A DNA stretch of 64,000 bases from Stagnimonas sp. (GCA_030696045.1 JAUYNO010000104.1:1-64000), one strand, 5' to 3'; counted from the stretch's first letter, positions 50,766 to 61,200 are shown. Numbers and translations are program-made. The notes: a model not told the origin generated them from the letters alone.

Positions 50766-51200
50766 CTACTTGGGCGGCGCAGCGCTCTCGATCTCGGCCT
50801 TGGCACCGGCCTGCTTGGCCTGGGCATCCGCCATGGCGACCTCGTAGTCGGCCTTGGCCAGCTTCAGGCAGTCGTCCTTGGCCGCGCCGGCGCTGGTGTC
50901 GCACTTTTCCTTGGCGACTTTGTAGTTGGCCTCGGCCAGTTCGGTATCGACCTTGTACAGGCTATCGACATCCTGCTTCATGTCGCCGGGCGTAAGCGGC
51001 TTGCCGTCGGCGTCGACCACGCGGTCGAGGTGCTCCTGCACCGCCTCGCTGGCGCGCTCGTTAACCTTGGCCTGGCCGGCCGCGATGATCTTGGCGATGT
51101 CGGCCTCGTTCTGTTTCGGTTCTTCTGGCTTGCCGCAGGCGGCGATGGCCAGGGCGGCGGCGAGGCTGGCGGCGATGCGGATGGTGCTTGAGCGGCTCAT
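50766..51200 (-). CDS. Predicted lipoprotein with coiled-coil-like chain
   Basis: 144 residues; signal with lipobox AIAAC. The mature part is almost wholly helical and charged (EADIAKIIAAGQAKVNERAS, EANYKVAKEKCDT, KADYEVAMADAQAKQAG), with two further Cys. Ala/Lys-rich heptads suggest a coiled coil. No family recognised. Start ATG 51200. Confidence 0.8.
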   Translation of the reverse strand: MSRSSTIRIAASLAAALAIAACGKPEEPKQNEADIAKIIAAGQAKVNERASEAVQEHLDRVVDADGKPLTPGDMKQDVDSLYKVDTELAEANYKVAKEKCDTSAGAAKDDCLKLAKADYEVAMADAQAKQAGAKAEIESAAPPK

Positions 51201-51330
51201 GATGGACTCCGTTGAAGGCAGGGGTTTGCGCGGCGTCCTAATGGCCAGGCGTCGAGAACCTTGGGGCTCTTCTGGACCCGAGTGTCGCCTTCGCGCTTGA
51301 ACTGGCGGTGAACCGTTCTGGCCGCCGGCC

Positions 51331-51906
51331 CTAGCGGTCGGGTAGCGCTGCTGCCTCGATGGCCGCGCGCAGGTGCTGGAACAGCTCGCGGTAGTAGCGG
51401 CCCTTGCCGGCTGGCTTGCCGCTGTGCTCGCTCTCGCTCAGGGCCGCCGCCTCTTCCTTGCGGGTGTTGCGGATCAGGGCGCGCAGGGTGCGGGTGTCGC
51501 CGGTGGGGTAGCGGGCGAACCAGTCTGTGAGAGCAGCGTCGTCGGCCAGCAGCCGGTCGCGCCATTTGGCGATGTCGGGAAAGCCGCGCGCCGCCTGCTC
51601 CTTGCCGTGCTGGTAGTCGCTCAGCAGCTTGCGGAAGGCGGTCGAGTCCTCATCGCGCAGCAGCTTGCCGATGAAGGAGGCCTGGCGCTTGCGCGCGCTG
51701 AGGTTGGTGAGGCGCTGCAGTTCCTGGAAGGCCTCGCGCAGGCGTGGCTCCATCTCGATCCGCGCGAAGCGGTCGGCGGGCAGTTCCAGCAGGGCCAGGC
51801 CCAGCTCCTGCAGGTCCAGCAGTTCAACCTTCACCGAGGTCTTGCTGGGGCCGAGCGCCTCTTCCTCCAGGCCCTCGGTCTCGATGTCGTAGCGGAAGCG
51901 GGTCAT
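51331..51906 (-). CDS. darP: DarP (YjgA), ribosome-associated protein
   Basis: 191 residues of the DUF615/YjgA family, which helps mature the 50S ribosomal subunit. Typical segments are SKTSVKVELLDLQELG, RLTNLSARKRQASFIGKLLR and the C-terminal GKGRYYRELFQHLR. Start ATG 51906 is placed just ahead of the conserved part; an in-frame ATG at 51939 would add an unusual 11 residues. Confidence 0.9.
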   Translation of the reverse strand: MTRFRYDIETEGLEEEALGPSKTSVKVELLDLQELGLALLELPADRFARIEMEPRLREAFQELQRLTNLSARKRQASFIGKLLRDEDSTAFRKLLSDYQHGKEQAARGFPDIAKWRDRLLADDAALTDWFARYPTGDTRTLRALIRNTRKEEAAALSESEHSGKPAGKGRYYRELFQHLRAAIEAAALPDR

Positions 51907-52022
51907 GGCGGGGCACAGCGGCAGGGCCGGGGCGCGCATGATACGGCGGCCACGGTCGGCTGGCTTTTCCAAGCCCTGTCGGAGACAGCGGCAGCCCGGT
52001 CGTCGAGGTTATCCTGACGATC

Positions 52023-52892
52023 ATGAAAATCCTGTTCTACGCCCTGGCCTGGCTGCCCCTGACCGTGCTGCAGGGACTGGGCGGCTTCGTCGGCTGGCTA
52101 CTGTGGATCAGCCATTCCTCCCGTCGGCGGGTGGCCCTGCGCAATCTCGAACGCTGCCTGCCGGAGCTGGACCAGGCCGAGCGCCAGCGCATCGGCCGCG
52201 CCTCGCTGGGCCACGAATTCAAGACCTATATCGAGACCGCGCGGGTCTGGCTGGGGCCGGGCTGGGCGGTGAAGCGGGCGGTGCGCGAGTCACGCGGCCT
52301 GGAGCTGCTGGCGCAGGCGCATGCTGCCGGCAAGGGCGTGATCCTGCTGACCCTGCACCAGGGCGCCTTCGAGGCGGTGGCGATCCCGATGTCGGCCGAC
52401 TTCGCTTTCTACGGGCTCTACAAGCCGCAGAAGGGCGTGATCAACGCGCTCTCGCTGATCGGCCGCTGCCGCTTTGGCGGGCGCATGGTCGCGGCCGAAT
52501 TGGGCGTGCGCCGGACCGCGCTGCCCCTGTTGCAGCAGGGCTACGGCGTCTACTACATGCCTGACCACGACCCTCCGGAAGGCAGCGGCCTGTTCGTGCC
52601 TTTCTTCGGCCAGCCGGCGCACACGCCGACCCTGATCGCCCGGCTGGTGCGCGAATCCGGCTCGCCGGTAGTGTTCATGTTCGGCGAGCGCCTGCCCTGG
52701 GCGCGCGGCTATATCGCCCACTACCTGCCGGCGCCGCCGGACATTTACAGCCCGGACCCCGAGATCGCCACGGCCGCCATGAACCGTGGCCTGGAAGCCT
52801 GCGTGCGCGCCTGCCCGGAGCAGTACTGGTGGGGCTACAAGCGCTTCCGCCGCCAGCCCAAGGGCGCGCCGGACTTCTACCGGGGCAGCTAG
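52023..52892 (+). CDS. Lysophospholipid/lipid A acyltransferase, LpxL-like
   Basis: 289 residues. One N-terminal membrane helix, then the catalytic H-x4-E motif in LHQGAFEAV, YKPQKG, a Met-Pro-Asp-His (YMPDHDPP) motif and the closing YWWGYKRFRRQP, all typical of LpxL/HtrB-type enzymes that acylate lipid A at the inner membrane. Genes for such late acyltransferases often occur as two copies, so its chain specificity is not predicted. Confidence 0.9.
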   Translation: MKILFYALAWLPLTVLQGLGGFVGWLLWISHSSRRRVALRNLERCLPELDQAERQRIGRASLGHEFKTYIETARVWLGPGWAVKRAVRESRGLELLAQAHAAGKGVILLTLHQGAFEAVAIPMSADFAFYGLYKPQKGVINALSLIGRCRFGGRMVAAELGVRRTALPLLQQGYGVYYMPDHDPPEGSGLFVPFFGQPAHTPTLIARLVRESGSPVVFMFGERLPWARGYIAHYLPAPPDIYSPDPEIATAAMNRGLEACVRACPEQYWWGYKRFRRQPKGAPDFYRGS

Positions 52893-52954
52893 CTTCACCG
52901 TTTCGCCATCTGCGGGCGCGAACATGCGCGGCTGTCCCCCGAGCGCCGCCCTCC

Positions 52955-54589
52955 ATGCCTCCGATTTCCCGCCGCGATGTTCTCAAGGCCGCTGCCGCCG
53001 TCAGCCTGGTGCCGCTGATCTCCGCCTGTGGCGACAGCAGCCCTGATGGAGTACCGGGCGGCGCGGACGACAGCGCACCGAAGGCCAACTTCCTGCACGG
53101 AGTCGCCAGCGGCGATCCGCTGGCCGACGCGGTGATCCTCTGGACCCGGGTGACCCCGGAGCAGACGGGCATCGCCAGGCTTCCGGTGCGCTGGACGCTG
53201 GCGCGCGATGCCGCGCTGAGCGAGATCGTCCAGCAGGGCGAGGCGCTGGCGAGTGCCGAGCGTGACTACACGGTGAAGCTCGATGTCAGCGGCCTGGCAC
53301 CCGGCAGCCTCTATCACTACCAGTTCAGCGTCGGCGATCGGCGCTCGCCGGTGGGCCGCACTCGAACCGCGCCGGCCGCCGCGGTCGAGAGCCTGCGTCT
53401 TGGCGTCGTCACTTGCGGCGACTACGCCCGTGGCCTGTTCAATGCCTACCGCCGGGTTGCCGAGCGAGAGGACCTGCAGGCGGTGGTGCACCTGGGCGAC
53501 TACATCTACGAGAACGGCCTGCAGGACGCCGTGCGGCCACAGGTGCCAGCGCACGAGACGGTGACGCTGGACGACTACCGCCAGCGTTACTCGACCTTGC
53601 GCGGCGATGCCGACCTGCAGGAGCTGCATCGCCAGCATCCGATGATCTGGGTCTGGGACGATCACGAGCTGGCCAACAATGCCTGGAAGGGCGGCGCCAG
53701 CGCGCACGACCCGGCCACCCAGGGCGACTTCTTCGAGCGCCGCGCCGCCGCCTTCCGCGCCGCCCACGAGTGGATGCCGATCCGCACGCCGGATACCGGC
53801 GATTTGGCCCGCATCTACCGTCGCTTCGCCTTCGGCGATCTGGTCGACCTGCTGATGGTCGACGCCCGCCAGGTCGGCCGCGACGAGCCGGTGCCGCCCA
53901 ATATCCTGTTCGGCGAGACCGTGCCGGTGCACACGCAGACGGGCGCCTTCATCGACCCCGCGCGGCAGATCTTGGGTAGCGCGCAGGAGCAATGGTTGAT
54001 CGAGCGTCTGGACCAGAGCGGGGCGCGCTGGAAGCTGCTCGGCAACCAGGTCTATTTCTCGCCGCTGAAGCTGGTTGGCGCGCCGCGCGCCACCGGCCTG
54101 AGCCTGTTCCTCAGCAACGACAAGTGGGATGGCTACGAACCGGCGCGCGACCGCGTGCTGGCGGCCATGGCACGCAGCGGCAACGTGGTGATCCTGACCG
54201 GCGACGCCCACGAGGCCTATGCCTTCGACGTCAGCGACGACCCCAACAATCCGCTGGCCTACAACCCGCTGACCGGCGAGGGCTCGAAGGCGGTGGAGTT
54301 CGTGGTCACTTCCACCAGCACCCGTGGCGACGGCGTGGTTGGCGACTCGCTGACCGCCGAATTGCAGCGCACGCCGGACAATGTCGAGCAGCTGCTGCGC
54401 CTGAGCAATCCGCACCTGAAGTACTACAACAACACGCTCAACGGCTACACGGTGCTCGACATCAACGCGGAGCGCGTGCAGGCGGAATTCTGGTTCGTGC
54501 CCATCGTCAGCGAGCCCAGCGAGGAGGAATCGCTGGGCGCGACCTTTGTCTGCGAGCACGGCAGCAACCGGCTGCAACCGCTGCTCTGA
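52955..54589 (+). CDS. PhoD-type alkaline phosphatase, Tat-exported
   Basis: 544 residues. The N-terminal SRRDVLKAAAAVSL is a Tat signal; a short Ig-like domain (GVASGDPLADAVILWTR) is followed by the metallophosphatase with HLGDYIYEN, WDDHELANN and LTGDAHEAYAF. This is the alkaline phosphatase D (PhoD) pattern, a Ca/Fe enzyme that cuts phosphodiesters in the periplasm. ATG 52955 was chosen to start at the Tat motif. Confidence 0.92.
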   Translation: MPPISRRDVLKAAAAVSLVPLISACGDSSPDGVPGGADDSAPKANFLHGVASGDPLADAVILWTRVTPEQTGIARLPVRWTLARDAALSEIVQQGEALASAERDYTVKLDVSGLAPGSLYHYQFSVGDRRSPVGRTRTAPAAAVESLRLGVVTCGDYARGLFNAYRRVAEREDLQAVVHLGDYIYENGLQDAVRPQVPAHETVTLDDYRQRYSTLRGDADLQELHRQHPMIWVWDDHELANNAWKGGASAHDPATQGDFFERRAAAFRAAHEWMPIRTPDTGDLARIYRRFAFGDLVDLLMVDARQVGRDEPVPPNILFGETVPVHTQTGAFIDPARQILGSAQEQWLIERLDQSGARWKLLGNQVYFSPLKLVGAPRATGLSLFLSNDKWDGYEPARDRVLAAMARSGNVVILTGDAHEAYAFDVSDDPNNPLAYNPLTGEGSKAVEFVVTSTSTRGDGVVGDSLTAELQRTPDNVEQLLRLSNPHLKYYNNTLNGYTVLDINAERVQAEFWFVPIVSEPSEEESLGATFVCEHGSNRLQPLL

Positions 54590-54596
54590 GTCCGGC

Positions 54597-55505
54597 TTAG
54601 TCCCAGTCGCCTTCGAGTGCGAAACGGCAAAGGACGGCCGGTCGCTCCGGATCGTCGGGGTCGGTGATCAGGTAGCCGCTGCGGCCGTCGCCGGCCAGGG
54701 CCAGTCCTTCGATCTTGTGCCGGCTCTGTTGCCCCCCGGCTTCAAGCAGCGGAGCCCAGCGGATGCCGCACGGCGCGCCCCGCGCGTCCACTGCCATCCG
54801 GCCGATGGCTGCGCCGGCCACCGGGCCGTCGGCCACCGCGTCGGCGGTGTTTTCGGCGGCGGCGGTGAACAGCAGACCGCCCCGAGGACTCAGCGCGGCG
54901 TCGGTGAGGTGCAGTGCCACGCCCGCCAGCTCGCCGAGCTGGAAGCGATGAAACGCCAGGAGTTCTGGCGCCGCACCGTCCAGCACCGCTGCTGCGAAGT
55001 CCAGACTGGCGTCGGGTTCCAGGCCGGCACCGCGGTGGAACAGGCGCAGGCGCGAGCCGCCGGCCAGGAACTCGCCACCTTCGAGATTGGGCAGGCCGCC
55101 CAGCACGTCGGCGAGGCAGAGGTGCAAGGCCCCCAGCTCGCCCAGCTCCATTGCTGGCGGGCGGGTCCTCAGGTCCAGGCGGGCCACGCCGCGACGGTTT
55201 GGCCGCGATCCGGAACCGAGCGCGTAGACGCGCCCGGGCCCGGTAGCCAGCAGTACCTCGTAGTCGGGCTTGTCGCGTTTACGTAGTGCCGCGCCGCTGC
55301 CGGCCAGGATCAGTGGCTCGGTGCGCAGGGTCTGGGCGTCGATCCAGACCAGGGCCTGGGCGTCGTCCTGCAGGGCCAGCAGGCGCTCGCCGAAGGCGAG
55401 CAGGCCAGAGCCGGCGCGGACACCCGGCAGCGGCTGGGTGCTGGTTATGAGCGCCCGCAGGGCCGGATCGTGGCGCGCGGATATCTCCATCGGCCGCGCA
55501 CTCAT
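54597..55505 (-). CDS. Beta-propeller-like protein, unknown function
   Basis: 302 residues. ATG 55505 overlaps the thpR stop (ATGA). The chain has several propeller-like blades (LLAFGERLLALQDDAQALVW, RVYALGSGSRPNRRGVARL, KIEGLALAGDGRSGYLITD) with acidic ends typical of esterase-like/SdiA-like propellers. I believe it belongs to a DUF family (possibly DUF6929), unconfirmed. No signal peptide is visible. Confidence 0.65.
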   Translation of the reverse strand: MSARPMEISARHDPALRALITSTQPLPGVRAGSGLLAFGERLLALQDDAQALVWIDAQTLRTEPLILAGSGAALRKRDKPDYEVLLATGPGRVYALGSGSRPNRRGVARLDLRTRPPAMELGELGALHLCLADVLGGLPNLEGGEFLAGGSRLRLFHRGAGLEPDASLDFAAAVLDGAAPELLAFHRFQLGELAGVALHLTDAALSPRGGLLFTAAAENTADAVADGPVAGAAIGRMAVDARGAPCGIRWAPLLEAGGQQSRHKIEGLALAGDGRSGYLITDPDDPERPAVLCRFALEGDWD

Positions 55506-56092
55506 CGGAGCGGCCACTGCGCCAGCAATTCGTACTGCTTCAAAGTGCTGCCGCTGTGGATCAGCGCCAGGGTATCGACCGGCCACCGCAGGGGCGGGAC
55601 GGCGATGGGTTCGGGCAGCGTGCGGCGGGCGTAGGCGAGCGTGACATGGGGCGTGAACTGCCCGGCCAGCGATCTGCCCAGGCCTTCGAGGATCAGCGCC
55701 TCGCGCAGCTGCTGCCAGAGCGCCAGCAGCGCCGGCGGGTCACTGGCGCTGCGCAGGATGCAGGGTGGCTGCGCGCCGTGGAAGCTGTCGACCCGATCCA
55801 GGGACCAGTCGAAAGCGCCCAACTGAATGCGGCTGACGGCGCGTTTGGCTGCCTCGGCCTGGTCGCGGCGGAATTCGGAGCTGTCGCCGAGGAAGTGCAG
55901 GGTGGCGTGGTACTTCGCCGGTTCCAGCCAGCGGCCCGCCAGGTCCTCCCTGGTCTTCAGCAGACTGGCGATGCCGAGCAACCGCACCCGCAGCGCATCG
56001 TTCGGCCACAGCGCGAAGAACAGGCGGTGCAGCTCCGGCGCACCACTGATGTCCAGCCCCAGTTGGTCGGGGCTGGTTGTGCGCCGGCTCAT
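55502..56092 (-). CDS. thpR: RNA 2',3'-cyclic phosphodiesterase
   Basis: 196 residues of the 2H phosphoesterase family. Both HxTx motifs are visible, HATLHFLG and HVTLAYAR, about 120 residues apart. They open 2',3'-cyclic phosphate ends of RNA. Start ATG 56092. Translationally coupled to the propeller-like gene downstream. Confidence 0.92.
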   Translation of the reverse strand: MSRRTTSPDQLGLDISGAPELHRLFFALWPNDALRVRLLGIASLLKTREDLAGRWLEPAKYHATLHFLGDSSEFRRDQAEAAKRAVSRIQLGAFDWSLDRVDSFHGAQPPCILRSASDPPALLALWQQLREALILEGLGRSLAGQFTPHVTLAYARRTLPEPIAVPPLRWPVDTLALIHSGSTLKQYELLAQWPLR

Positions 56093-56111
56093 TGGTGCGG
56101 ACCGCCGCGAA

Positions 56112-56672
56112 TCAGCGTGGCCAGAGCCAGGCGAAGACTGCGGCGCTGACCAGGGCGTAAAGCAGGGCGTCGAGCAGATCCTTGGCGACCGCGCCCCAGG
56201 GATGGGCCTTCCAGATGCCGTCGGAGACGCTGCCGGTGGCGTAGGCGAGGAAGGTCGAGATCGCGAAGAAATGGAACACCAGGTACTTGCTGGCACCGCT
56301 GCCCAGCACGCTGCAGGCGAGGCAGGCGGTGATGGCCGAGACCGCCAGCGCCAGCAGGAACCACTTGCCCAGATGCGGCCCCATCTTCGGCAGGCCACTG
56401 GCGCGCAGCATCACGAAGCCGACCGGGCCTTCGACAAAGCGCTGCTGGATTTCCGGGTTCTGCATGTCCTTGCCATCGAGGCAATGCGGCAGCACGTACT
56501 GGCCGGGCGTCGGATTGCCCCGGCGGATCACTTCCCGCACCTCGTCCTCGTTGGCGAGTTTGCGGTAGTCGGCTTGGTGCCACTTGAAGACCATGTGGAC
56601 CAGGCTGCTGGCGACGAACACCGCGACGGCGGCAAGCAGGATGGGCAGCCACAGCGAAGCGAGCATGAGCAT
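56112..56672 (-). CDS. Inner-membrane protein, unknown family
   Basis: 186 residues with an N-terminal helix (LWLPILLAAVAVFVASSLVH), a soluble 70-residue section (RRGNPTPGQYVLPHCLDGKD) and three further helices (KWFLLALAVSAITACLACS, YLVFHFFAISTFLAYATGS, DLLDALLYALVSAAVFAWLW). The short Pro-Gln-Tyr-x-x-Pro motif is distinctive, but no function is known to me. Start ATG 56672. Confidence 0.75.
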   Translation of the reverse strand: MLMLASLWLPILLAAVAVFVASSLVHMVFKWHQADYRKLANEDEVREVIRRGNPTPGQYVLPHCLDGKDMQNPEIQQRFVEGPVGFVMLRASGLPKMGPHLGKWFLLALAVSAITACLACSVLGSGASKYLVFHFFAISTFLAYATGSVSDGIWKAHPWGAVAKDLLDALLYALVSAAVFAWLWPR

Positions 56673-56998
56673 CGGGAACTCCTGGGCGGGGACGCCGGCA
56701 GGCGCCGGGGGTGGTGACTAGTCTGCCATTGACGACCGGGTGGGCGGAGATGGTCTGGCGTCAGCCCGCGACCTCGGCCGGTCCAACGGTGCTTGGCAGC
56801 CGCATGCCGGGAACGGTAAATTCTGGCCAGGGAAATAAAACAGTTCCGCCGGGACCTTGGTTGCGTTCTGCGGCTCTCGACGGGAATCGGGATCGACAGC
56901 GCTGGTGACGCTCGCGGGAGATCGCAAGAAATTGATGCTTGGGAGCGGCCGCGTATGCCGGGCCGTGCATTGCAACTTGTGAGAATGGGAGAGGGAAT
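56673..56998. other. Divergent intergenic region without a gene
   Basis: 326 bases between divergent starts. Its right half is richer in A/T than most of the window. A TTGATG and TATGCC pair 16 bases apart (around 56933-56960) could be a weak promoter for the following genes. No repeat, tRNA or coding frame could be supported. Confidence 0.5.
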
Positions 56999-57262
56999 AT
57001 GCCTTGCAACAAAGCCGTTGTGGCTCGACAAATCGTTGAGCGTCTTTTTCGGGACCCTGGTATCGATCGGGACATTCGCATTCGTCAGTATGTGGATACC
57101 AAGAAGGAGCGTGTGTACCTCACCCACGTTCTCAACGGGCCGCTGGCGACCTGGATCACTGAACACACGGAATGCCGATGGGTGACCATCAAGCAGGAAG
57201 AGCTGGAGCCGGTGGTAACCGCAGGCGATCTCATGGACCTTTGCGAGGAGCACTTGGTATGA
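56999..57262 (+). CDS. Small protein of unknown function, first of a two-gene unit
   Basis: 87 residues, with GGGAGAGGG just before ATG 56999. The sequence (ARQIVERLFRDPGIDRDIRIR, LATWITEHTECRWVTI, VVTAGDLMDLCEEHLV) is soluble, mixed helix/strand with no signal. I do not recognise it. Its TGA overlaps the next ATG (ATGA at 57259). Codon use and base content differ visibly from its neighbours, so transfer is possible. Confidence 0.65.
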   Translation: MPCNKAVVARQIVERLFRDPGIDRDIRIRQYVDTKKERVYLTHVLNGPLATWITEHTECRWVTIKQEELEPVVTAGDLMDLCEEHLV

Positions 57263-58206
57263 GCCCAAGAACAGCTTTCGCAGGTATCGGACTCCTAGCC
57301 AGCGTGGTCGCCAGCAACGTATTTGCGCAGGAATTGCCCGGGCTTGAGTGGCAGCCCTTAAGTGAAAGTGAGTTGTCGCTGGCATTTGGGCCGCAGGAGG
57401 ATGGTGGCTTTGGTTCCAACCTGAAGGCCGATCTGTTCTATTCACCTGACCAGGCTAGGGTGGGCGATATGTTCGCCGGCTACCTTGGCTTGAAGGGAGA
57501 TGCTCACTGGAGTTCGGCGGACGAAGCGCTGAACCAGTCTTCGTTGTCGCTGCAGCTGGGCGTATGGACCATGCTCAATGGCGCCGGATTCATGTTGGCG
57601 TCACCCGCCGTGGAACTTTACGTTGATGTCCGTCAGCGCTATGGACAGTTCCAAGATGGAGCGGGTGGGGAGATCGAGAATGTCGATCACACCCTGACGG
57701 GATTGGGGGCGGAGTTCCAGGTGCCCGGCTCCTACATCTTGCTCAACTGGCTGTCTCGTCTGAGCAAGGAGCGTGACCAGCCGCCAATCATCAGCGTTAC
57801 GCACTACTGGAATCGGGACCAGTCGGATCAGGCTCAGGATTTACCCGACGCACTCAAGGCTGACGAATTGCTAGTACAGCTTCATGGACAGCTGACCGTG
57901 CCCAAGCTGAAGTTGGCTGACGCGCCAGTACGGCTTCAGTACGAGTTTGGCTTTACCAAGCCGACCACCGGGAATGACCGCGCCTGGCAGGATTTTACGA
58001 AGCTGGCCCTCGTGATTGACGCCGGTGACGAGATCAAACCGGCATTGATCTATTCCCGGGGGGAGCAGGACGGCCTCGAGTACGACAAGCGACTGCTCCT
58101 GGGGTTGTTGTGGTCCTTCGGGAAGTCTGAAGGAGCCGGTTCGGAAGAGGCGGCGGCTCCGGCAGAACCGGTTCAGATAGTTCCGCCGGTCGAGTCGCCC
58201 GGCTAG
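57259..58206 (+). CDS. Probable outer-membrane or periplasmic barrel protein, unknown family
   Basis: 315 residues: signal peptide ending VFAQ or FA, then a chain of alternating strands (NLKADLFYSPDQARVG, FAGYLGLKGDAHW, SLSLQLGVWTML, VELYVDVRQRYG, YILLNWLSRL, ALIYSRGEQDGLEYDKRLLLGL) consistent with a barrel. The tail after residue 290 is Ala/Pro/Glu-rich and ends away from a Phe, unlike classical porins. It overlaps the 87-residue gene. GC and codon use are lower than around it. Not recognised. Confidence 0.65.
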   Translation: MSPRTAFAGIGLLASVVASNVFAQELPGLEWQPLSESELSLAFGPQEDGGFGSNLKADLFYSPDQARVGDMFAGYLGLKGDAHWSSADEALNQSSLSLQLGVWTMLNGAGFMLASPAVELYVDVRQRYGQFQDGAGGEIENVDHTLTGLGAEFQVPGSYILLNWLSRLSKERDQPPIISVTHYWNRDQSDQAQDLPDALKADELLVQLHGQLTVPKLKLADAPVRLQYEFGFTKPTTGNDRAWQDFTKLALVIDAGDEIKPALIYSRGEQDGLEYDKRLLLGLLWSFGKSEGAGSEEAAAPAEPVQIVPPVESPG

Positions 58207-58220
58207 CGGATCAGGAGGGT

Positions 58221-58250
58221 GCCCGGCGGCGGGAGGTGCCGCCGCCGGGC
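58221..58250. terminator. Bidirectional hairpin between convergent genes
   Basis: A perfect 12-bp GC stem (58221-58232 with 58239-58250) and a 6-nt loop occupy the gap between the barrel-like gene and icmF. Only a short T pair follows, so it may be a terminator or a roadblock serving both strands. Confidence 0.6.
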
Positions 58251-58273
58251 TTCGAGGGCTACAGGGATTGACG

Positions 58274-61200
58274 CTACATATTGCGCCGGTACTCGCCCCC
58301 CACCTCGTACAGCGCGTGGCTGATCTGGCCCAGGCTGTTGTACTTCACCGCCTCCAGCAGCGATTCGAAGATGTTCCTGCGCTCGCGTGCGGTTTTCTGG
58401 AGCGCCTTCAGGCTGTCCGGGGCGATGCCGTTGCGCTGGCCGCGATAGCTGGCGACATTGCTGATCTGCTGGCCTTTCTCTTCCTCGGTGGAACGGATCA
58501 GCTCGATGGTGGTGGCGATCTCGCCGCCGTGGTCCTTGGGCAGGAAGGTGTTGACGCCGATCAGGGGCAGCGAACCGTCGTACTTCTTGTGCTCGTAGTA
58601 CAGCGACTCTTCCTGGATCTTGCCGCGCTGGTACATGGTGTCCATCGCACCGAGCACGCCGCCGCGCTCGCTGATCGCCTCGAACTCCTTGTAGACCGCT
58701 TCCTCCACCAGGTCGGTGAGCTGGTCGATCACGAAGCTGCCCTGCCAGGGGTTCTCGCAGAAGTTCAGGCCCAGCTCGCGGTTGATGCTGAGCTGGATCG
58801 CCACCGCGCGGCGCACCGAGTCCTCGGTGGGCGTGGTGATGGCTTCGTCGAAGGCATTGGTGTGCAAGCTGTTGCAGTTGTCGAACAGGGCGTAGAGCGC
58901 CTGCAGGGTGGTGCGGATGTCGTTGAACTGGATCTCCTGCGCGTGCAGCGAACGGCCGGAAGTCTGGATGTGGTACTTCATCATCTGGCTGCGCGCCGAG
59001 CCGCCGTAGCGCTCCTTCATGGCGCGGGCCCAGATGCGGCGGGCGACGCGACCGATGACGCTGTACTCCGGGTCCATGCCGTTGCTGAAGAAGAAGCTCA
59101 GGTTGGGCGCGAAGTCGTCGATCCGCATGCCGCGCGCGAGGTAGTACTCGACGAAGGTGAAGCCATTGGCCAGCGTGAAGGCGAGCTGGCTGATCGGATT
59201 CGCCCCGGCCTCGGCGATGTGGTAGCCGGAGATGCTCACGGAGTAGAAGTTCTGCACCTGGTGCTCGACGAACCACTCCTGGATGTCGGCCATCGCGCGG
59301 AGCGCGAACTCGGTCGAGAAGATGCAGGTGTTCTGCGCCTGGTCTTCCTTGAGGATGTCGGCCTGCACGGTGCCGCGCACCACGCTCATGGTCTCGGCCT
59401 TGATCCGCGCGTAGGTCTCGGCGTCGAGCAGCTGATCCCCCGTAACGCCCAGCAGCGCCAGGCCCAGGCCGTCGTTGGTCGGCGGCAGTTCGCCGGAGTA
59501 GCTCGGGCGGGTCTTGCCCTTGAACAGCTCCGCGATCTGCTTCTCGGCGGCGGCCCAACGCGCCGTATCGGCCTTCAGGTACTTCTCGACCTGCTGGTCG
59601 ATGGCGGTGTTCATGAACATCGCCAAAATCATCGGCGCCGGGCCGTTGATGGTCATCGACACCGAGGTGGTCGGCGAGCAGAGGTCGAAGCCGGAGTACA
59701 GCTTCTTCATGTCGTCGAGCGTGGCAATGCTCACACCCGAGTTGCCGATCTTGCCGTAGATGTCCGGACGGGTTTCCGGGTCCTCGCCGTACAGGGTCAC
59801 CGAGTCGAAGGCGGTGGACAGGCGCGTGGCGCTGCCCGACTGCGACAGGTAGTGGAAGCGGCGGTTGGTGCGCTCCGGCGTGCCTTCGCCCGCGAACATG
59901 CGGATCGGGTCCTCGCCGACGCGGCGGTAGGGGTAGATGCCGGCGGTATAGGGGTAGCCGCCCGGCAGGTTCTCCTTCAGCAGGAAGCGCAGCAGCTCGC
60001 CCCAGCTCTCGAAGTGCGGTGCGGCGACCTTGGGGATTTTCTGGTGCGAGAGCGACTCGACATAGTTCTCGCCCTTCACCGCCTTGCCGCGCACCTCGTA
60101 GGTGTAGTGCGTGTCGGTCACTCCCTTGAGCCGCGCCGGCCATTCGCGCAGCAGGGCGATGGAGTCCTTGTCGAGCTGCTGAATGGCCGTCTGGTAGCGC
60201 TGGCGCAGCAGAAGCATCGAGCGGTCGGGTGGGGTGGGCCTCGGCCCACCGTCTTCGGCGCTGGCGGCCGTCGTCGCTGCAGCCGCCGCGTGGGCTGAAG
60301 CCCACCCTACGCCCGCCGCGACGAGGTCATCGGCCGCATAAAGATCCAGCGGCTTCGGCAGCTTGGGATCAGCCAGCTCGCTGAGCGCCTCCCACATCGA
60401 TTGAGCCTTGTTGGCGGACTCGTCCTGCGACTCGGCGGCGGCGTTGATGGCGCGGCCCTGCTCGGCGATCTCGGCGAGATAGCGGGTGCGCTGGCCCGGG
60501 ATCAGTACGGTGGCGCGCGGCTCCTTGAGCGTGGTGTCCAGCTCCGGTGTCCATTTCGCATCCGGTAGATTCAGCTTGGCCCGCAGCAGGCGGCAGAGGT
60601 TGCTGAACATCCAGGTCACGCCCGGATCGTTGAACTGGCTGGCGATGGTCGGGTAGACCGGCACCTCCTCGTCGCGCAGCTGGAAGGCGACGCGGTTGCG
60701 CTTCCACTGCTTGCGCACGTCGCGCAGCGCATCCTCGGCGCCGCGCTTGTCGAACTTGTTCAGCACCACCAGCTCGGCGTAATCGATCATGTCGATCTTT
60801 TCGAGCTGGCTGGCGGCGCCGTACTCGCTGGTCATCACGTAGACCGGGAAGTCGACCAGGTCAACGATCTCGGAATCGCTCTGGCCGATGCCGGCGGTCT
60901 CGACGATGACCAGGTCATAGCCCTGGCCGCGCAGGAAGCCGACGCAGTCCTTGAGCACGATGCTGGTGGCGGCGTGCTGGCGGCGGGTCGCCATCGAGCG
61001 CATGAAGACTCGCTTGTTACGCAGCGAGTTCATGCGGATGCGGTCGCCCAGCAGGGCGCCACCGCTGCGGCGGCGGGTCGGATCGACCGCCAGCACGGCG
61101 ATGCGGATCTGGGGAAAGGCCTCCAGGAAGCGCAGCAGCAGCTCGTCCACCACGCTGGACTTGCCAGCGCCGCCGGTGCCGGTAAAACCAATGACCGGCG

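Noticed and set aside
58268-60298. 676-residue plus-strand open frame opposite icmF
   Set aside because: Low-complexity Ala/Val/Arg/His-rich chain with no motif; icmF on the other strand has clear catalytic residues.
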